Below are positions 60,726 through 64,000 of a stretch of 64,000 bases of DNA, one piece after another; within the stretch, counting starts at the first letter, position 1; every line of letters begins with the position of its first letter. The position numbers were made by a program, and so were the translations under genes. The DNA comes from Limisphaerales bacterium (GTDB lineage Bacteria > Verrucomicrobiota > Verrucomicrobiia > Limisphaerales > UBA1100): positions 1 to 64,000 of the forward strand of contig JACNJL010000023.1 in the NCBI GenBank assembly GCA_014382585.1, written 5' to 3'. The notes under the pieces are model-generated. The model saw only the letters and a program-made list of their open reading frames with translations, was not told the DNA's origin and made no database searches.

Positions 60726-61484
60726 ATGTTGGAAATCAAAAATTTGAAGGCCGGCGTGGACGGCAGGGAGATTCTCAAGGGGATCGATTTGTCCATCAAC
60801 GCCGGCGAAGTGCACGCGATTATGGGCCCCAATGGCAGCGGCAAGAGCACGCTGGCACAGGTGTTGGCGGGCCGCGAGGCGTTCGATGTGAACGCAGGAT
60901 CGGTGACGTACAACGGGCAGGACTTGCTCGAACTCGCGCCAGAGGTGCGCGTGCGGGAAGGATTTTTTCTGGCGTTCCAGTATCCCGTGGAAATTCCCGG
61001 CGTGAACACGACTTATTTTTTGCGCGCGGCGGTGAATGCCGTGCGTGAGCATCACGGGAAGGCAGCGCTCAATGCGGTGGATTTCCTGAAGCTGATGCGC
61101 GAGAAAATTCAACTGCTGCAACTTGACGAATCGTTGCTCAAACGTTCCGTGAACGAAGGTTTTTCCGGCGGCGAAAAGAAGCGAGCGGAGATTTTACAAA
61201 TGGCGTTGCTTAATCCGACGATGGCTGTTCTGGATGAAACGGATTCCGGTTTGGACATCGACGCGCTGAAAATCGTTGCCAATGGCGTTAATCAACTGAA
61301 GCGGGCCGACAACGCGCAATTGGTCATCACGCACTACCAGCGTTTGCTCGATTATATTGTGCCCGATTTTGTGCATGTGCTGTACGCCGGCCGCATCGTG
61401 AAATCCGGAGGCAAAGAATTGGCACACGAGCTTGAGGAAAAAGGTTACGACTGGATCACCAACGGAGAACTCCAAACCGCCTAA
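60726..61484 (+). CDS. sufC: Fe-S assembly ATPase SufC
   Basis: 252 aa ABC-type ATPase driving the SufBCD scaffold, not a transporter. Walker A GPNGSGKST (residues 34-42), SufC-specific FLAFQYPVEIPGV, signature FSGGEKKRAEILQM, and Walker B with LDETDSGLDIDALKIVANGV. Its stop overlaps the sufD start (TAATG). Confidence 0.96.
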   Translation: MLEIKNLKAGVDGREILKGIDLSINAGEVHAIMGPNGSGKSTLAQVLAGREAFDVNAGSVTYNGQDLLELAPEVRVREGFFLAFQYPVEIPGVNTTYFLRAAVNAVREHHGKAALNAVDFLKLMREKIQLLQLDESLLKRSVNEGFSGGEKKRAEILQMALLNPTMAVLDETDSGLDIDALKIVANGVNQLKRADNAQLVITHYQRLLDYIVPDFVHVLYAGRIVKSGGKELAHELEEKGYDWITNGELQTA

Positions 61485-62725
61485 TGGTTGCTCCCGCTAA
61501 CAATGCTGTAGATCGACTCCTCGCCGCTCTGCCGATGCGGGGCGAAGGTGGCGCGCGCTTTGCGGAACTGGGTTTCCCCACCACGCGCGATGAGGATTGG
61601 CGATTCACCAGCGTCGCGCCGATTGCGGAACTGGATTTCACTGTCGCCGAGTCCGATGCAGCGGCGAATTTGGGGGGTTGTGTGTTTTCGGAAATTGACG
61701 GCCCGCAGTTGGTGTTCGTGAACGGCCTTTTTTCTGGCAAACTTTCTCGCGTAGGCGAATTGCCGGCGGGCGTAGAGGTTGGCAACGTCGGCGACGTCGC
61801 CGCCGAGGATTTGGAGTCTGCCGAGGGCGAAGGTGCGTTTGGCGCATTAAATGCCGCGAGCTATTCGGACGGTGCGATTGTGCGTGTGGCGGATGATGTG
61901 AGTTTCGGGACGCCCATTCGTATTTATTACTTGAGCACCGGCAGTGATGGGGCAACGTCGAATATCAGAAATCACTTCACATTCGGCGCAAACAGCAAAG
62001 CGACTATCCTTGAAAGCTGGACGAGCGCGTCTGCCGCGGATGCCGCGTATTTTAACAACGTCGTCACCAAACTTTCCGCGGGCGATAATGCGCAGGTGGA
62101 GCACGTGAAGTTTCAGAATGAAAGTCCGGCCGCGTTTCACGTAGCCGGCTTGCGCGCCTCGATGGGGCGCGACAGCCGCGTGGCGCATCACTCCATCGCG
62201 CTCGGCGGCCGCATCGCACGTAACAACATCCGCGCGCGGCTCGACGGCACCGGCATCGAGGCATTGCTGAACGGTTTATATCTGCCGTGCGGCAAACAGC
62301 TCATCGATCATCATATGGTGGTCGATCATCTTCAGCCACATTGCGACAGCCACGAATATTTTAATGGCATTCTCGATGACCACGCGCGTGCGGTGTTCCA
62401 CGGGCGCATTCACGTGCACAAAGGTGCGGATAAAACGGACGCGAAGCAGACGAATAAAAATCTTTTACTCTCCGATAACGCGACGGTGAACACGAAACCG
62501 CAACTGGAAATTTACGCCGATGACGTGAAGTGCACGCACGGCGCAACGATTGGCCAAATGAATGCCGAACAAATTTTTTATCTGCGCGCCCGCGGGTTAG
62601 ATGAGGAGTCCGCGCGCCGCATGATTATGCACGCTTTCGCAGGCGAAATCATTGCGCGCATCGGATGCACGCCGGCGCGTGAGGAGCTGGATGGGTTGGT
62701 GTGGGATCGATTGGAAGATAAATGA
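61484..62725 (+). CDS. sufD: Fe-S cluster assembly protein SufD
   Basis: 413 aa partner of SufB in the SufBC2D complex. FPTTRDEDWRFTSVAP at the start, and VVDHLQPHCDSHEYFNGILD and HVHKGADKTDAKQTNKNLLL in the beta-helix core are typical; the SufB-interface His is in LQPHCDSHE. Overlaps sufC upstream and sufE downstream by four bases or less. Confidence 0.95.
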   Translation: MVAPANNAVDRLLAALPMRGEGGARFAELGFPTTRDEDWRFTSVAPIAELDFTVAESDAAANLGGCVFSEIDGPQLVFVNGLFSGKLSRVGELPAGVEVGNVGDVAAEDLESAEGEGAFGALNAASYSDGAIVRVADDVSFGTPIRIYYLSTGSDGATSNIRNHFTFGANSKATILESWTSASAADAAYFNNVVTKLSAGDNAQVEHVKFQNESPAAFHVAGLRASMGRDSRVAHHSIALGGRIARNNIRARLDGTGIEALLNGLYLPCGKQLIDHHMVVDHLQPHCDSHEYFNGILDDHARAVFHGRIHVHKGADKTDAKQTNKNLLLSDNATVNTKPQLEIYADDVKCTHGATIGQMNAEQIFYLRARGLDEESARRMIMHAFAGEIIARIGCTPAREELDGLVWDRLEDK

Positions 62726-63156
62726 CTGCCGCGTTGAACAGCATTGATGAATTGGCCGACAACTTTGAGTTGCTCGGTGATTGGGAATCGCGCTTCGGTT
62801 ATCTCATCGACCTTGGCAAAGAATTGCCGCCCATGGGGGAGGCAGACAAATGTGATGCCAATCGCGTGCACGGTTGCCAGGCGCAGGTATGGATGAAGCT
62901 GCTGCCCGAAGCGGATAACCGCATCACCATCATGGCCGACAGCGATGCATTTATTGTGAAAGGACTCATCGCAGTATTACTCACCATTTATTCCGGCAAA
63001 ACCGCGCAGGAGATTTTGGATGCCGATGGTGAGGCGCAGCTTGATCGATTGCAGTTGGCGGCGCACCTTAGCCCCACGCGAAAAAACGGATTATTCGCGA
63101 TGGTGCAGCGCGTGCAAGAACTCGCCCAAGCCATTCAAATGGAGGCCGCGCAATGA
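62722..63156 (+). CDS. sufE: Cysteine desulfuration protein SufE
   Basis: 144 aa sulfur acceptor for a SufS-type cysteine desulfurase. The sulfur-carrying Cys is in NRVHGCQAQVWM. Helical body and AHLSPTRKNGLFAMVQRVQE at the end are family-like. Overlaps sufD by ATGA. A SufS gene is not present upstream and may lie beyond the right edge. Confidence 0.94.
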   Translation: MTAALNSIDELADNFELLGDWESRFGYLIDLGKELPPMGEADKCDANRVHGCQAQVWMKLLPEADNRITIMADSDAFIVKGLIAVLLTIYSGKTAQEILDADGEAQLDRLQLAAHLSPTRKNGLFAMVQRVQELAQAIQMEAAQ

Positions 63157-63707
63157 TGACCGCCGGCGAACAAGTGGCTGTTGAGCGCGATGTGGAAGCA
63201 TCAGTGGTTCCCTCTGGCACACGCGTAACGCTTGAGAAAGGCGAGACCGCCACGCTCACACAATCGCTTGGCGGCACGTTTACGGTGGTGGTGAACGGCA
63301 ACATGTTTCGCATCGATGGCAAAGACGCCGATGCCATCGGGCAAGAAATTCAGCTCACACCCGCAGAGCAAGCCGGCAAAGCCGAGACAGCCGAAGATTT
63401 GGAAAAGCAGGTTTGGGAGCAGATGAAAACCTGTTACGATCCGGAGATCCCCGTGAACATTGTGGACCTCGGATTGATTTACGATTGCCATCTTGAAGAT
63501 CTCAAAAATGGTAGTCACAAAGCGAGCGTGAAAATGACGCTCACCGCGCCCGGCTGCGGAATGGGCCCGACCATTCAGGCCGATGTGGAAAACAAAATTC
63601 TTTGTGTGGAAACCGTCGATGAAGTGGACGTGGAACTCGTGTGGGAACCGCAATGGACCCGCGAGATGATGACCGAAGCCGCGCGGCTCGAGCTGGGGAT
63701 GATGTGA
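63153..63707 (+). CDS. sufT: SufT (MIP18/DUF59) Fe-S maturation protein
   Basis: 184 aa. The N-terminal part is the SufT extension (VPSGTRVTLEKGETATLTQS, NMFRIDGKDADAIG). The C-terminal DUF59 domain has YDPEIPVNIVDLGLIYD and the active Cys in LTAPGCGMGP. SufT proteins support Fe-S protein maturation under high demand. Overlaps sufE by ATGA and the Rieske gene by TGATG. Confidence 0.94.
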   Translation: MMTAGEQVAVERDVEASVVPSGTRVTLEKGETATLTQSLGGTFTVVVNGNMFRIDGKDADAIGQEIQLTPAEQAGKAETAEDLEKQVWEQMKTCYDPEIPVNIVDLGLIYDCHLEDLKNGSHKASVKMTLTAPGCGMGPTIQADVENKILCVETVDEVDVELVWEPQWTREMMTEAARLELGMM

Positions 63708-64000
63708 TGAGCGCCATCACCGCCATTGCCAGCGTGGACGAAATCGCCGAGGGCAAGGGCAAGGCTTTCGATGTTGGCGAAAAACGCATCGCGGTTTTCA
63801 ATGTGGCCGGAAAATTCCACGCCATCGACGATGAATGTCCGCACGCGGGGGCATCGCTCGCCGAAGGCTATTTGGAAAACGGCAACATCGGCTGCCCGTG
63901 GCACTACGCGGAATTCGAACTGGCCACGGGTAAACACTTGCACGCCCCCGCAACGTGCGGCGTGGCGGTTTATCCGGTGCAAATCGAGGAGGGCCAAATC
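63707..64000 (+). CDS. Rieske-type [2Fe-2S] ferredoxin (partial)
   Basis: The first 98 codons, open at the right edge. Cluster ligands are C-x-H in DECPHAGASLAEG and C-x-x-H in GCPWHYAEFELATG. It has the length and N-terminus (DEIAEGKGKAFDVGEKRIAV) of small soluble Rieske ferredoxins of dioxygenase or nitrite-reductase-small-subunit type. In SUF operons such genes encode an electron-transfer accessory protein. Its start overlaps the sufT stop. Confidence 0.92.
   Translation, partial: MSAITAIASVDEIAEGKGKAFDVGEKRIAVFNVAGKFHAIDDECPHAGASLAEGYLENGNIGCPWHYAEFELATGKHLHAPATCGVAVYPVQIEEGQI

Overview
The window reads as a chromosomal segment of a PVC-superphylum bacterium, most likely a Verrucomicrobiota (Limisphaerales/Pedosphaeraceae-like) organism. 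The evidence is a set of pseudopilin-like genes with the near-invariant [22 protein letters not shown] start, a DUF1501 / PPC / DUF1549-DUF1553 / cytochrome-WD40 gene set, a secreted sulfatase, a DUF6807 protein, and many genes without Shine-Dalgarno sequences. Taxonomy is inferred from gene families only.

Layout. 0-1.5 kb: the inner end of an integrated element, with a partial unknown gene and a tyrosine recombinase abutting the 3' end of tRNA-Leu(CAG). 1.5-7.1 kb: four paralogous pseudopilin-like genes and two paralogous 56-59 aa acidic lipoproteins on the opposite strand. Three of the four pseudopilin genes are preceded by textbook -24/-12 (sigma-54) promoters and by a shared GTG...CAC palindrome. 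This is the strongest candidate for an undescribed regulated system here. 7-15 kb: recQ, then (minus strand) a CUT2 sugar ABC transporter, a secreted propeller and a sulfatase. 15.5-20.7 kb: small LRR, GYF/DUF4389 and zincin genes, then a likely polymorphic toxin-immunity island (exported toxin, two small immunity candidates, a frameshifted LRR gene).

20.9-31.2 kb: a four-gene exported set (DUF1501, PPC protein, DUF1549/1553, cytochrome c-WD40 with an about 820-residue repetitive tail) behind a CRP-type palindrome. 31-37.4 kb: lysA, a secreted coiled-coil protein, argH plus squalene synthase-like, a LysR regulator and a phosphodiesterase. 37.4-45.3 kb: an AT-rich orphan pair, an RluA-type synthase, tRNA-Glu, a RelE-like protein, HNH, rsmD, a class II terpene cyclase boxed between two inverted 54-bp repeats, tadA and a Nudix gene. 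45.5-51.2 kb: Na/Pi transporter, PhoU-like, porin, PQQ-propeller and DUF6807. 51.3-58.7 kb: yebC, a UreF-like gene, a very large pyruvate:ferredoxin oxidoreductase and a 2-hydroxyacid dehydrogenase. 58.7-64 kb: a Fur-family regulator behind a PerR-type palindrome, followed by sufBCD-sufE-sufT-Rieske in tightly overlapping order, running off the right edge.

How genes work together: sulfatase, propeller and sugar ABC genes could release and import sugars from sulfated glycans. The Na/Pi carrier, PhoU and porin form a phosphate-uptake set. The Fur-SUF genes form an Fe-S assembly operon. Squalene synthase and the class II cyclase, 8 kb apart, could act in sequence to make a polycyclic triterpene. 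No CRISPR array, rRNA or replication origin was seen. Two apparent frameshifts (near 16650 and near 18880) may be real decay or sequence error.
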